Part shown: positions 14,286 to 23,090 of the stretch, in pieces | How the letters are laid out: each line of letters opens with the position of its first letter | Position numbering within the stretch: position 1 is the stretch's first letter | DNA from: Thermodesulfovibrio sp. | Lineage (GTDB): Bacteria > Nitrospirota > Thermodesulfovibrionia > Thermodesulfovibrionales > Thermodesulfovibrionaceae | Assembly (NCBI GenBank): GCA_026415995.1 | Contig: JAOAGB010000023.1 | Span: forward strand, 1-31,380 | Direction: 5' to 3' | DNA: 31,380 nucleotides | Program-made: the position numbers and the translations under genes | Notes under the pieces: model-generated | The model's database searches: none | What the model saw: only the letters and a program-made list of their open reading frames with translations | What the model was told of the DNA's origin: nothing

Positions 14286-15599
14286 CTATTCGCTGAGGCT
14301 TCTTTTGTCAATAATTCTCTTTGCCTTTCCTTCACTTCTTGGAAGACTCTTTGGTTCTACAAGTGTAACTTTAACTCTTATTCCTACTATTTCTTCTATA
14401 CGTCTTTCAAGTTTCTTCTTAAGAGCCTCAATATGTTTTACTTCATCCGAGAAAGTCTCCTTAGACATCTCTACCATAACTTCAATTTCATCAAGATGTT
14501 GAGGTCTTGTTATAACTATTTGATAGTGAGGTTCTACACCTTGAACCTCGAGTATTGCCTTTTCAATCTGATAGGGGAATAACATTACTCCTCTTACTTT
14601 TATCATGTCATCTGTTCTACCCCTTATTCTCTCTATTCTCACAAAAGTTCTACCACAAGAGCATTTTTCTCTTATTAATGAGGTAATATCCCTTGTTCTA
14701 AATCTTAACATAGGCATTCCTTCGCGTGTAATAGTGGTAAGAACAAGTTCTCCCCTTTTACCGTCTGGCAGATGATCTCCTGTTTCTGGATCAATTATTT
14801 CAGCAATGAAATGATCTTCAAATATGTGTAAACCATTTTTCTCAACACATTCGTGAGCAACCCCTGGACCTATAATCTCAGTAAGACCATAAATATTGTA
14901 GGCATTAAGACCAAACCTCTTTTCTATCTCCGAGCGCATTGCTTCTGTCCACATCTCTGCTCCAAAACATCCAGCTTTTAATTTAAGATTTGTAGGCTCT
15001 ATTCCCATTTCCTGCGCGACCTCTGCCATATACAATGCATAAGAAGGAGTGCAGGTTAATATGGTAGTTCCAAAATCTCGCATTATCTCTATTTGTCTAC
15101 GAGTATTTCCTGCTGAAGCTGGTACAATCATACACCCAATTTTACGAGCACCATAATGAACCCCAAATCCGCCAGTGAACAATCCATATCCATAGGCAAC
15201 TTGAACAATATCATCCTTCGTTGCTCCAGCCATTGTAAGACATCTTGCCATTACCTCTCCCCATATTTCGATATCATTCATAGTATAACCAGCTACTACG
15301 GGTTTCCCTGTAGTTCCACTTGACATATGAATCTCTACGATTTCCCTCAGAGGAGATGCAAACATGCCAAAAGGATAGACTTCTCTTAAATCAGCTTTGC
15401 TGGTAAAAGGAATTTTTCTCAAATCATCAAGCCTTTTAATATCATCGGGAGTAATGCCTACTTCATCAAATTTTCTCTTATAATAAGGAACTTTTTCGTA
15501 AGCTCTTTTAACTGTATCTTTAAGTCTTTGTAATTGAATTTCTTTCAATTGTTCTTCATTTATACATTCTATTTCTTTATTCCAAAACATAACTTTCAC
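14286..15599 (-). CDS. paaK: phenylacetate-CoA ligase (operon copy 2)
   Basis: The 437-residue adenylate-forming enzyme of the PaaK type has the AMP-binding loop SSGTTGKPVVAGY, the aryl-pocket/adenylation motif YGLTEIIGPG, and the hinge RTDDMIKVRGVMLFP, ending GKAKRIIDKR. A CxC motif (CSCGRT) is present, as in PaaK proteins. It links aryl-acetates such as phenylacetate or indoleacetate to CoA at the cost of ATP, or in reverse could recover ATP from aryl-acetyl-CoA made by IOR. The start MKVMFWNKE is supported by similarity to the second copy (MQFWNKE). It lies 1 bp after the upstream ACT gene. Confidence 0.92.
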   Translation of the reverse strand: MKVMFWNKEIECINEEQLKEIQLQRLKDTVKRAYEKVPYYKRKFDEVGITPDDIKRLDDLRKIPFTSKADLREVYPFGMFASPLREIVEIHMSSGTTGKPVVAGYTMNDIEIWGEVMARCLTMAGATKDDIVQVAYGYGLFTGGFGVHYGARKIGCMIVPASAGNTRRQIEIMRDFGTTILTCTPSYALYMAEVAQEMGIEPTNLKLKAGCFGAEMWTEAMRSEIEKRFGLNAYNIYGLTEIIGPGVAHECVEKNGLHIFEDHFIAEIIDPETGDHLPDGKRGELVLTTITREGMPMLRFRTRDITSLIREKCSCGRTFVRIERIRGRTDDMIKVRGVMLFPYQIEKAILEVQGVEPHYQIVITRPQHLDEIEVMVEMSKETFSDEVKHIEALKKKLERRIEEIVGIRVKVTLVEPKSLPRSEGKAKRIIDKRSLSE

Positions 15600-15600
15600 C

Positions 15601-16029
15601 TCACTGAATTTCTTCAGGATTTAAAAATTTTAAATTTTCATCCTTAAGTAACTCTTTTGCCTTTGAAGTGTCTTCTACTTCCACTATTAAATAAGCTCTT
15701 TTTCTTGTCTCAGCCACATAAACAGAGGCACTTTCTATATTAATTCCCTTTGACGATAAAATCTTTACTACTTCATACAGTCCACCTGGCTGGTCTTTCA
15801 TTTCAATGCCAATGGCTTCATTTAAGGATACGGTAAAACCTTTTTCCCTTAATAAATCATAGGCTTCTTTCCATTTGTTAACCATAAATTTTATCACTCC
15901 AAAGCCATTTGTACTTGTAATTGAAAAGGCAAGTATATTTATATTAGCCTCTGCAAGAACTTTTGTAACTCTTTCAAGTCTTCCAGGTTTGTTTTCAGCA
16001 AAGACCGATATCATGTAAACCTTATTCAT
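15601..16029 (-). CDS. tandem ACT-domain protein (second copy)
   Basis: The 142-residue paralogue of the ACT protein at 13844 has two ACT domains: MNKVYMISVFAENKPGRLERVTKVLAEANINI, and IGIEMKDQPGGLYEVVKILSSKGINIE. It contains no catalytic residues. It sits between the two ligase genes (27 bp after the upstream one, 1 bp before the next) and has a strong GGAGG site. The repeated ligase-ACT order indicates a duplicated two-gene module. Confidence 0.88.
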   Translation of the reverse strand: MNKVYMISVFAENKPGRLERVTKVLAEANINILAFSITSTNGFGVIKFMVNKWKEAYDLLREKGFTVSLNEAIGIEMKDQPGGLYEVVKILSSKGINIESASVYVAETRKRAYLIVEVEDTSKAKELLKDENLKFLNPEEIQ

Positions 16030-16056
16030 AAAAAACCTCCTTCAGTAGGCTCTAAA

Positions 16057-17352
16057 CTAAATCGTTCTATTATCAATTACTCTTTTTGCCTTTCCCTCAC
16101 TTATAGGTAATGTACCTGGTTCAAGAAGTTCCACCTTTGGTTTTACCATTGTGGCAGAGCGAATTTTATCAACTATCTCATCTTTCATTCTTATAAGTCT
16201 TTCAATTTTTCCATCAAAAAGCTCTCTGTCAATTTCTACTTTTACTGTCATCTCATCATAGGATTCAAGAACAATCTGATAATTCTGTGCCACACCCTTT
16301 ATGCTCATCAGTACCTGTTCAATCTGTTGTGGAAAGATATTAACACCTTTTACAATAAACATATCATCAGATCTGCCCAGTATTCTTGATATTCTTCTGT
16401 GTGTTCTTCCACATTTGCAAGGTTCAGAAATTATTTTAGTAAGATCTCTTGTTCTATATCTAATAAGCGGCATAGCTTCTCTGTTTAATGTGGTAAGCAC
16501 CAATTCACCGATCTCACCATCAGGAATGGGTTCACCTGTTTCAGGATTAATTACTTCCATAAGAAAATTATCTTCCCATATATGTAGTCCTTCTTTATAT
16601 TTACATTCAAATCCTACACCAGGTCCGTTCATCTCTGTGAGCCCATAACAATTATATATATCTATTCCTAACATGTCCTCAATTTTTTTTCTTGTTTCCT
16701 CTGAGTAAGGTTCTGCTCCCAAATAGGCTCTTTTTAATTTTAAATCTCTACGAGGGTCTATGCCTTTGTCATATATTACAGATGCCACATATAAAGCATA
16801 ACTTGGTGTTATATGAAGCATTGTTGTTCCAAAATCTCTCATAAGATTAATCTGTCTTTCTGTATTACCAGGCCCTGCCGGGATAACAAGAATACCGATC
16901 TTTTCCGCACCATAATGCATAACAAAGGCTCCTGTAAACAGTCCATAGGTCATACTGTTCTGAAGAATATCTCCTCTTTTTGCTCCAGTCATTACAAGAC
17001 ATCTGGCAATTAATTCTGCGGAATTATTTATATCTTTTTTTGAGAAAAAAATTGCCTTTGGTTTTCCGGTAGTACCACTTGATGTATGAAGTCTTATAAG
17101 TTTATCAACAGAGACTGTAACAAGCCCGAAGGGATAATCTACATAAAGATCATCTTTTATGGTGAAGGGAAGTTTATGGATGTCATCAAGACTTTTGATA
17201 TCATCCGGTTTTACATTTGATTGTTGGAATTTAGCTCTGTAATGCGGAACTCTCTGATATACTCTTCTTAAAGTCTTCTTAAGCCTTTCAAGTTGAAGTT
17301 GTTTTAGGTTTTTTCTTTCTAATGTTTCCGTTTCCTTGTTCCAAAATTGCAT
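16057..17352 (-). CDS. paaK: phenylacetate-CoA ligase (operon copy 1)
   Basis: The 431-residue PaaK-type ligase has TSSGTTGKPKAIFF (ATP loop), YGLTEMNGPGVGFEC, CKCGRTHRR, and GRSDDMFIVKGVNIFP (hinge). It is clearly paralogous to the copy at 14286 along its whole length, but differs enough that the two probably prefer different aryl-acids. Its first 65 bases lie inside the end of iorB in another frame. Only a closely spaced AAAGGA precedes the ATG, so it may depend on iorB translation. The N-terminus MQFWNKETE matches its paralogue, supporting this start. Confidence 0.92.
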   Translation of the reverse strand: MQFWNKETETLERKNLKQLQLERLKKTLRRVYQRVPHYRAKFQQSNVKPDDIKSLDDIHKLPFTIKDDLYVDYPFGLVTVSVDKLIRLHTSSGTTGKPKAIFFSKKDINNSAELIARCLVMTGAKRGDILQNSMTYGLFTGAFVMHYGAEKIGILVIPAGPGNTERQINLMRDFGTTMLHITPSYALYVASVIYDKGIDPRRDLKLKRAYLGAEPYSEETRKKIEDMLGIDIYNCYGLTEMNGPGVGFECKYKEGLHIWEDNFLMEVINPETGEPIPDGEIGELVLTTLNREAMPLIRYRTRDLTKIISEPCKCGRTHRRISRILGRSDDMFIVKGVNIFPQQIEQVLMSIKGVAQNYQIVLESYDEMTVKVEIDRELFDGKIERLIRMKDEIVDKIRSATMVKPKVELLEPGTLPISEGKAKRVIDNRTI

Positions 17353-17926
17353 ATTCCTTTGCTAACCTCCTGCCTTCATAAAATGCCTTTATGTTTAAAT
17401 CGACTGTCTTTAAAGGAACAGCGTCTTTTATTACTTCAATCCATGTCTGTTCTTTGAATTTTAAAAGAACAGATAAAAATCCAAGTATAACCGAATTCTC
17501 AATTTTAGGGTTACCAATTTCTTTTGCAATCTTCTCTGCATCAACAGGATAAACAATATATCCTTTTTCTTTTAAGGCATTTTCTATCCTATCTGGATAG
17601 TTCTTTTCTTCTGACCCGGCAGGAGTTATTTTTTTTCTATTCAAGATAATGACACCTGAAGGTTTAAGAAAAGGTAAATATCTTACTGATTCCATTTCTT
17701 CAAGTGCTACCATTATATCTGCATGTCCTAATGGTATGGTAGATGAATAGACTTTACTGCCAAATCTAATGTGCCCAACTACACTGCCACCTCTCTGAGC
17801 CATTCCATGAAGTTCGCTTTCCTTAACATCTAAGCCGCTTTTAAAGGCAACTTCTGCGATAATTCTACTGGCAAGGACAATTCCCTGTCCGCCTGTTCCT
17901 GTCATTATTATGTTTGTAGGTGACAT
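17288..17926 (-). CDS. iorB: indolepyruvate ferredoxin oxidoreductase beta (gamma-domain) subunit
   Basis: The 212-residue protein starts NIIMTGTGGQGIVLASRIIAEVA and continues ESELHGMAQRGGSVVGHIRFG, diagnostic of the IorB catalytic gamma-type domain that partners IorA. It has normal length to about residue 192. The last 20 residues (AILEQGNGNIRKKKPKTTST) are read from the start of paaK in another frame and look like an extension after loss of an earlier stop. It is the first gene of the minus-strand operon. There is no Shine-Dalgarno site; a candidate -10 ends 7 bp before the ATG, suggesting a leaderless message. A perfect 13-bp palindrome overlaps the promoter. Confidence 0.93.
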   Translation of the reverse strand: MSPTNIIMTGTGGQGIVLASRIIAEVAFKSGLDVKESELHGMAQRGGSVVGHIRFGSKVYSSTIPLGHADIMVALEEMESVRYLPFLKPSGVIILNRKKITPAGSEEKNYPDRIENALKEKGYIVYPVDAEKIAKEIGNPKIENSVILGFLSVLLKFKEQTWIEVIKDAVPLKTVDLNIKAFYEGRRLAKEYAILEQGNGNIRKKKPKTTST

Positions 17927-17933
17927 GTTGAAA

Positions 17934-17987
17934 ATTTTAACACAGTGTGTTGTTAATTTGCAATATTTAAATAAATTTATGTAAACT
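17934..17987. promoter_or_regulatory. divergent iorB/lysR promoters sharing one palindromic -35 box
   Basis: TTGCAA at 17958-17963 reads the same on both strands. On the minus strand it is followed by 18 bp and TAAAAT (17939-17934), 7 bp from the iorB ATG. On the plus strand it is followed by 18 bp and TAAACT (17982-17987), 10 bp from the lysR ATG. Neither gene has a ribosome-binding site. Each hexamer matches consensus at 4-5 of 6 positions, so the pair is a reasoned proposal rather than proven. Confidence 0.45.
17937..17956. promoter_or_regulatory. candidate LysR operator
   Basis: The perfect palindrome AACACA-G-TGTGTT (17939-17951) is nested with an outer repeat TTAACA (17937-17942)/TGTTAA (17951-17956). 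LysR regulators bind interrupted dyads of T-N11-A type in the intergenic region beside their own gene, so this fits. It lies across the iorB -10 and spacer, where binding would strongly affect iorB. Confidence 0.5.
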
Positions 17988-17997
17988 TTAAAACATT

Positions 17998-18888
17998 ATG
18001 GATCTTCATCAGTTAAAAGTATTTATTTCAGTTTATAAAAATAGAAATTTTTCTAAGGCTGCTAAAGAAATCTTTTTGACACAACCTACCATAAGCGAAC
18101 ATATTAAAAGTCTTGAAGAAGAATTAAAATGTAAATTGTTTGATAGAATTGGCAAAAGAGTAATTCCTACAAAAGAAGCCGATATTTTATATGAAGAATC
18201 ACTGGATTTAATTAATAAATTTGAAAACCTTAAAGATATTATACAGAAAATGCGAAGATTACCTTCAGGCAATATACTTATTGGAACCAGTAGTATACCT
18301 GGAACCTATATATTACCTTCATTAATACCAGAGTTTAAAAATTCATATCCAGACATACACATTCAGATTGAAATATCAGATTCATTAGAGGTAATTAATA
18401 ACTTACTTTCCAATAATTATCTTATAGGTTTAGTGGGAACCAAAATAAACAACTCAAACATTAAGCATTCACCATTTATGTGGGATGAACTTGTAATAGC
18501 CTCTCCAAATTTCACAGAAAAATCTGTAATTACTCCAGAGGAATTAGTAAAATATCCTTTCATTATGAGAGAAAGCGGTTCAGGTACAAGAAAAGAAACA
18601 GAAAAATTTTTAAAGGAAGTAGGAATAGAACCATCAAAATTAAAAATAGTTTGCACCTTGGGAAACACAGACGCTATAAAACAAGCAATTAAAAAGGGTT
18701 TAGGAATTTCTATACTATCTATTCATTCCATAAAAGATGAGATAGAATGCGGTAAGCTAAAAGCAATTAGAATAAAAGGATATGAAATGAAGAGAATGTT
18801 CTATATTGTTACAAATACTAAAAGAACTTTACCATACATTTATAAATTATTTTACGAATTTCTTAAAAATAAAGCTGTTATTCTATAA
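17998..18888 (+). CDS. LysR-family transcriptional regulator
   Basis: The 296-residue protein is a full-length LysR regulator. Its N-terminal winged helix (DLHQLKVFISVYKNRNFSKAAKEIFLTQPTISEHIKSLEEELKCKLFDR) is followed by a two-lobe effector-binding domain (ILIGTSSIPGTYILPSLIPEF; GTRKETEKFLKEVG; AIKQAIKKGLGISILS). It resembles the CysB/CbbR-type branch; the ligand is unknown. Its gene diverges from iorB-paaK-ACT-paaK-ACT across 71 bp with a palindrome, so control of that operon, perhaps by an aryl-acid or aryl-CoA, is the obvious hypothesis. The gene has no Shine-Dalgarno site. It ends convergently with the DsbC-like gene (11-bp overlap). Confidence 0.92.
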   Translation: MDLHQLKVFISVYKNRNFSKAAKEIFLTQPTISEHIKSLEEELKCKLFDRIGKRVIPTKEADILYEESLDLINKFENLKDIIQKMRRLPSGNILIGTSSIPGTYILPSLIPEFKNSYPDIHIQIEISDSLEVINNLLSNNYLIGLVGTKINNSNIKHSPFMWDELVIASPNFTEKSVITPEELVKYPFIMRESGSGTRKETEKFLKEVGIEPSKLKIVCTLGNTDAIKQAIKKGLGISILSIHSIKDEIECGKLKAIRIKGYEMKRMFYIVTNTKRTLPYIYKLFYEFLKNKAVIL

Positions 18889-19621
18889 TTTTATCAAGCC
18901 CCTCTTGAGAAAAACCAACAAATCTTTTACCATTATATGAAATAAAAGTAGGTGTTCCATTTACAGCCATTTTTTTCATTAATTCTATTGTTTCATTAAT
19001 CTTCTTTGAACCATCTTCACAAATTTTACCATCCCACTTGGAATTTAAATAGTCACTGTAATTCATACCGGCACATACACCTCTAATAGATTTATCCTTT
19101 GCCTGTGGGTGTATTTGTTCTAAAGGAAATAGTATTACCTTTACTTCTATTTTTCTCGCATTAGCCCAATCTTTTACTAAAACCTTTGCTTTTTCACAAA
19201 AAGGACAATCAGGATCGGTAATCATGTAAATATAATTTTTAGAACCTTCGGGCTTAAAGGAGAAAGCTACAACCCTTTCTATTTCATTTTTGAAATCTGC
19301 AAAACTTTTTTCCTGCATCCTGTTGATAGTAGCTTTACCCAATAAAACACCATCTTTATAAACATCTCCTCCTATGAAAAAAGTTTTGTTATCTGAGGCA
19401 ACATAAAAAATTCCAAAATTGCCAGCCTTTTCAATTACTATCTGACAGAGATTGGTACCTTTTATCTCATTTTTCTCTAAAATTTTATCAAAATCTGCAT
19501 TAAACGCTTGTTTTAATTCACTTTTTAATGTTTCTTCCTTTATTTTTGTGCAAGGATTAGACATCATATTACAAGAGACAAGAAAAAATATACAAAAAAC
19601 TAAAAATATCAATTTTTTCAT
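18878..19621 (-). CDS. DsbC/DsbG-like thiol:disulfide interchange lipoprotein
   Basis: The protein has a lipoprotein signal: MKKLIFLVFCIFFLVSC, with lipid-accepting Cys17. A DsbC-type dimerisation region follows, then a thioredoxin fold with CPFC (Cys139, Cys142) and the cis-proline loop GTPTF near the end. It would isomerise or reduce disulfides outside the inner membrane, anchored by lipid. A further pair of cysteines (RGVCAGM and KICEDG) resembles DsbC's structural disulfide. I start at 19621, because GGAGG lies five bases before that ATG; a TTG four codons upstream overlaps that site and is unlikely. The redox partner (DsbD/CcdA) is not in the window. Confidence 0.85.
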   Translation of the reverse strand: MKKLIFLVFCIFFLVSCNMMSNPCTKIKEETLKSELKQAFNADFDKILEKNEIKGTNLCQIVIEKAGNFGIFYVASDNKTFFIGGDVYKDGVLLGKATINRMQEKSFADFKNEIERVVAFSFKPEGSKNYIYMITDPDCPFCEKAKVLVKDWANARKIEVKVILFPLEQIHPQAKDKSIRGVCAGMNYSDYLNSKWDGKICEDGSKKINETIELMKKMAVNGTPTFISYNGKRFVGFSQEGLDKIIE

Positions 19622-19686
19622 AAATTCCTCCAATAATATTTTTTTAAATCTAACATTAAAATTCAGAAAAAATCAAAAAGGATCAT

Positions 19687-20943
19687 CTATTTTTTTAATC
19701 TCTCTATTTTTGCACCAAGAGAAATCAGTTTCTTATCAAGCTCCTCATAACCTCTGTCAAGATGATATATTCTATCGATTATGGTTTTTCCTTCAGCAAT
19801 TAAGCCTGCAATTACCAGAGAAGCAGAAGCCCTTAAGTCTGTTGCCATCACAGGTGCGCCTTTTAAATGCTTAACACCTCTTACTGTAGCGGTATTGCCC
19901 TCTACAGAAATGTCTGCACCCATTCTTCTTAATTCAGCAACATGCATAAATCTGTTTTCAAAAATTGTCTCTTTGATGACCGAAGTTCCGTTTGCTACTG
20001 ACATCATTGCCATAAATTGAGCCTGCATATCTGTAGGAAAACCAGGATATGGCATTGTCTTAATATCAACTGAATTAGGTCTTTTAGGACCGATAACCCT
20101 TAAACCTTCTTTCGTCTCTTTAAAAATAACTCCCGCATCCTTCATCTTTAAGATTACAGCATCTAAATTTTCAGTTCTACAACCTTTAATCAATATATCT
20201 CCTCCAGAGGCTGCGGCAATTGCCATAAATGTGCCTGCCTCAATTCTATCTGGTATAATTTCATGAAATATGGGTGGATTAAGTTCACTGACTCCTTCAA
20301 TCTCGATTATACTTGTTCCAACTCCTTTTATCTTAGCACCCATTGATATTAAATAATTTGCAAGATCAACAACTTCTGGCTCTTTAGCAGCATTCTCAAT
20401 AATAGTTGTTCCTTTTGCTAAAACAGCTGCCATCATGATATTTTCAGTTCCAGTAACTGTTGGTATATCAAAATAAATTTTTGTTCCCTTTAATTGGTTA
20501 GCCTTAGCAATTATGTATCCTTCCTGTAAAACTATCTTTGCCCCCATTTTTTCAAGACCCACAATATGCAGATTAACAGGTCTTGCACCAATGGCACATC
20601 CGCCAGGTAACGATACTTTAGCTTTACCAAATCTGGCGACAAGAGGTCCCAACACCAAAATAGAAGCTCTCATTGTTTTTACAAGGTCATAGGAAGCCTC
20701 AAAATGAGTTATCTTTGTTGTATCAATTATACATTTATTATTCTCAATCTGAACATTAGCTCCCATTCTTTTCAGGAGTTCTGCCATAGTTAAAACATCT
20801 CGCAATCTGGGGACTCTTTTTAAATGATGTATGCCCGATGATAAAAGAGTTGCAGCCATTATAGGTAAAGCAGCATTTTTTGCTCCGCTGATTATTACTG
20901 TGCCCTTTAGAGGTCTTCCACCAAAAATAAGTAGCTTATCCAT
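19687..20943 (-). CDS. murA: UDP-N-acetylglucosamine 1-carboxyvinyltransferase
   Basis: The 418-residue enzyme performs the first committed step of peptidoglycan synthesis, transferring enolpyruvate from PEP to UDP-GlcNAc. It shows Lys22-Asn23 in SGAKNAALP, the active-site loop PGGCAIGARP with Cys116 (the fosfomycin target), and the C-terminal acid in PYPGFPTDMQAQ. It has full length. Having Cys rather than Asp at 116 predicts fosfomycin sensitivity, by family knowledge. There is no Shine-Dalgarno site before the ATG, but TATATT lies 4 bp upstream. It is divergent from rel over 38 bp. Confidence 0.97.
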   Translation of the reverse strand: MDKLLIFGGRPLKGTVIISGAKNAALPIMAATLLSSGIHHLKRVPRLRDVLTMAELLKRMGANVQIENNKCIIDTTKITHFEASYDLVKTMRASILVLGPLVARFGKAKVSLPGGCAIGARPVNLHIVGLEKMGAKIVLQEGYIIAKANQLKGTKIYFDIPTVTGTENIMMAAVLAKGTTIIENAAKEPEVVDLANYLISMGAKIKGVGTSIIEIEGVSELNPPIFHEIIPDRIEAGTFMAIAAASGGDILIKGCRTENLDAVILKMKDAGVIFKETKEGLRVIGPKRPNSVDIKTMPYPGFPTDMQAQFMAMMSVANGTSVIKETIFENRFMHVAELRRMGADISVEGNTATVRGVKHLKGAPVMATDLRASASLVIAGLIAEGKTIIDRIYHLDRGYEELDKKLISLGAKIERLKK

Positions 20944-20981
20944 GATAAATATATTAAACTAAAAGAAGGAGATATTGAAAT

Positions 20982-23090
20982 ATGTTAGACATAGAGAGTT
21001 TGATAAATAAAGTTTTAAAGTATAGACCAAAGGCTAATATTGAGCTTATACAGAAAGCTTATATTTTCTCAAGAGAAGCTCATTGTGCTCAAAAAAGAAA
21101 AGAAGGAATTCCTTACATATATCATCCTTTAGCTGTTGCAGATATTTTAGCAGATATGAAAATGGACTCTCCTACTATTGCTGCGGGGCTTCTTCATGAT
21201 ACAGTTGAAGATGCTGAAATGACTGTTGATGAAATAAGTGATATGTTTTCTCCTGAAGTTGCATTTTTAGTAGATGCAGTAACAAAGTTAAGCAAAATTC
21301 AGTTTTCTACTGTTGAAGAAGCAAAAGCTGAAAGTTTCAGAAAAATGTTTCTTGCCATGTCAAAGGATATTAGAGTAATTCTAATTAAGTTCGCAGATAG
21401 GTTACATAATATGAGAACTATTGAGTTCTTACCTCCTGAAAAACAAAAAAGAATTGCTCTTGAAACCCTTGAAATATATGCACCTCTTGCAAATAGATTG
21501 GGAATTGGATGGATGAGAAATGAATTTGAAGACCTTTCATTCAAAGTATTATATCCTGAGGAATATAAGGATTTAGAGAGAAGAGTAGCAAAAAGGCAGG
21601 AAGAACAGCATGCTTATATTAGTAATGTTATTGAAATTTTGAATGAGAAAATAAAAGAAATGAACATTCCATCTAAGGCTTACGGCAGAGTAAAACATTA
21701 TTACGGCATCTATCAAAAAATGATTAAACAAAAAATACCCTTTGAACAGGTTTATGATGTTATAGGAATCAGAATAATAACTGACACAGTGCCTCATTGC
21801 TATGACATATTAGGAATAATACATTCTCTATGGACTCTGATACCGGGAAGATTTAAGGATTTCATTAGCCTTCCAAAATCTAATTTTTATCAATCACTGC
21901 ATACAACAGTCATAGGTCCTGGAGGAGAAAGAGTTGAATTCCAAATAAGAACTGAAGAAATGGACATAATTGCCGAAGAGGGTATTGCAGCTCATTGGAG
22001 ATATAAAGAAAGAAAAGATTTAAATGAAAGAGAAGCAAAAATTGTAGCATGGCTCAGGGAACTTTTAAAGGAAATATCTGATCCTAAAGAATTGCTGGAT
22101 GCAGTTAAAGCAGAAGTAGTTCCTGACACTATATATATTTTTACTCCAAAAGGTGATGTGAAAGAGCTTCCCATAGGAGCTACACCAGTAGACTTTGCCT
22201 ATGCCATCCACTCTGAAGTAGGAGCAAAATGCGCAGGAGCAAAGGTTAATGGAAGAATTGTACCCTTAAATTATCAACTGCAAAGTGGTGATGTGGTAGA
22301 AATAATAACAAGTCCACATCAAAAGCCGAGAAAGGATTGGCTACAATTTGTAATTACACAACGTGCCAGAAATAGAATAAAACATTTCTTAAGACAGGAA
22401 GAAAGACAGCAAGCTGTTGACATAGGTAAACAATTAATAGAAGCAGAACTAAAAAAACAAGGGATATCTACATCAATTCTCAAATCTAATAAAATTGATA
22501 ATTTACTACAATCACTTAGCATTCAATCAATAGAAGATTTGTATTTTCTTATCGGACATGCAAAGATATCAGTTCATCAGGTTATAAATAAACTTATCCC
22601 AGAAGATGAAAGAGAAGATTTAAAAACCCTTAAAAGGCCCATAAGTAAGCGGGATAATAAACAGTTTATTTCCTTGAAAGGCGTTGAAGAAGTACTATAT
22701 CACATTGCTAAATGCTGTATGCCTGTTCCGGGAGATGATATTGTTGGTTTTATTACAAGAGGAAAAGGAATATCCGTACACAGAAAAGATTGTGAAAATA
22801 TCAAGCATTTAGATAAGGAAAGACTAATCGAGGTATATTGGACAGCCGATGATTCCTCTAAAGTTCAGACTAAAATAAGTGTAGAATGCTTAGATAAACC
22901 AGGTATATTGGCAAATCTTACAGGACTGCTCTCTGCGAGCAATGTGAATATAACAGCAGTAAAAGCCAACTCAACAGCTGATAAAAGAGCACTAATTGAT
23001 TTTACCATTGAGGTAAAAGATAGAAATCATCTATCTGATATTATCAATAAAATTTATAATATTCCTGAAGTTCTTTCAATAAGAAGATAA
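20982..23090 (+). CDS. rel: bifunctional (p)ppGpp synthetase/hydrolase Rel
   Basis: The 702-residue protein has all RSH domains. The N-terminal hydrolase carries HDTVED (His72-Asp73). The synthetase (about 200-330) has GRVKHYYGIYQKM and PGRFKDFISLPKSNFYQSLHTT. The TGS domain (about 385-450), a helical and CC-containing zinc-finger-like region (HIAKCCMPVPGDDI), and a C-terminal ACT domain follow. The intact HD motif and the RFKD (RxKD) version of the synthetase motif predict a bifunctional enzyme that both makes and destroys (p)ppGpp. The Ser usual in the KxxYSI motif is Gly here (YYGIY), a small departure. It has an AAGGAG site. It links stress signalling to the DksA-like protein in the same window. 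Confidence 0.97.
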   Translation: MLDIESLINKVLKYRPKANIELIQKAYIFSREAHCAQKRKEGIPYIYHPLAVADILADMKMDSPTIAAGLLHDTVEDAEMTVDEISDMFSPEVAFLVDAVTKLSKIQFSTVEEAKAESFRKMFLAMSKDIRVILIKFADRLHNMRTIEFLPPEKQKRIALETLEIYAPLANRLGIGWMRNEFEDLSFKVLYPEEYKDLERRVAKRQEEQHAYISNVIEILNEKIKEMNIPSKAYGRVKHYYGIYQKMIKQKIPFEQVYDVIGIRIITDTVPHCYDILGIIHSLWTLIPGRFKDFISLPKSNFYQSLHTTVIGPGGERVEFQIRTEEMDIIAEEGIAAHWRYKERKDLNEREAKIVAWLRELLKEISDPKELLDAVKAEVVPDTIYIFTPKGDVKELPIGATPVDFAYAIHSEVGAKCAGAKVNGRIVPLNYQLQSGDVVEIITSPHQKPRKDWLQFVITQRARNRIKHFLRQEERQQAVDIGKQLIEAELKKQGISTSILKSNKIDNLLQSLSIQSIEDLYFLIGHAKISVHQVINKLIPEDEREDLKTLKRPISKRDNKQFISLKGVEEVLYHIAKCCMPVPGDDIVGFITRGKGISVHRKDCENIKHLDKERLIEVYWTADDSSKVQTKISVECLDKPGILANLTGLLSASNVNITAVKANSTADKRALIDFTIEVKDRNHLSDIINKIYNIPEVLSIRR

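Noticed and set aside
14238..14582. Plus-strand open frame of 114 codons across the paaK/ACT junction.
   Set aside because: It is antisense to two confident genes, rich in Phe, Tyr and Ser, with no ribosome-binding site and no recognisable motif.
19622..19633. TTG start four codons upstream for the DsbC-like lipoprotein.
   Set aside because: The TTG is part of the TTGGAGG ribosome-binding site; ATG at 19621 gives a normal lipoprotein signal.
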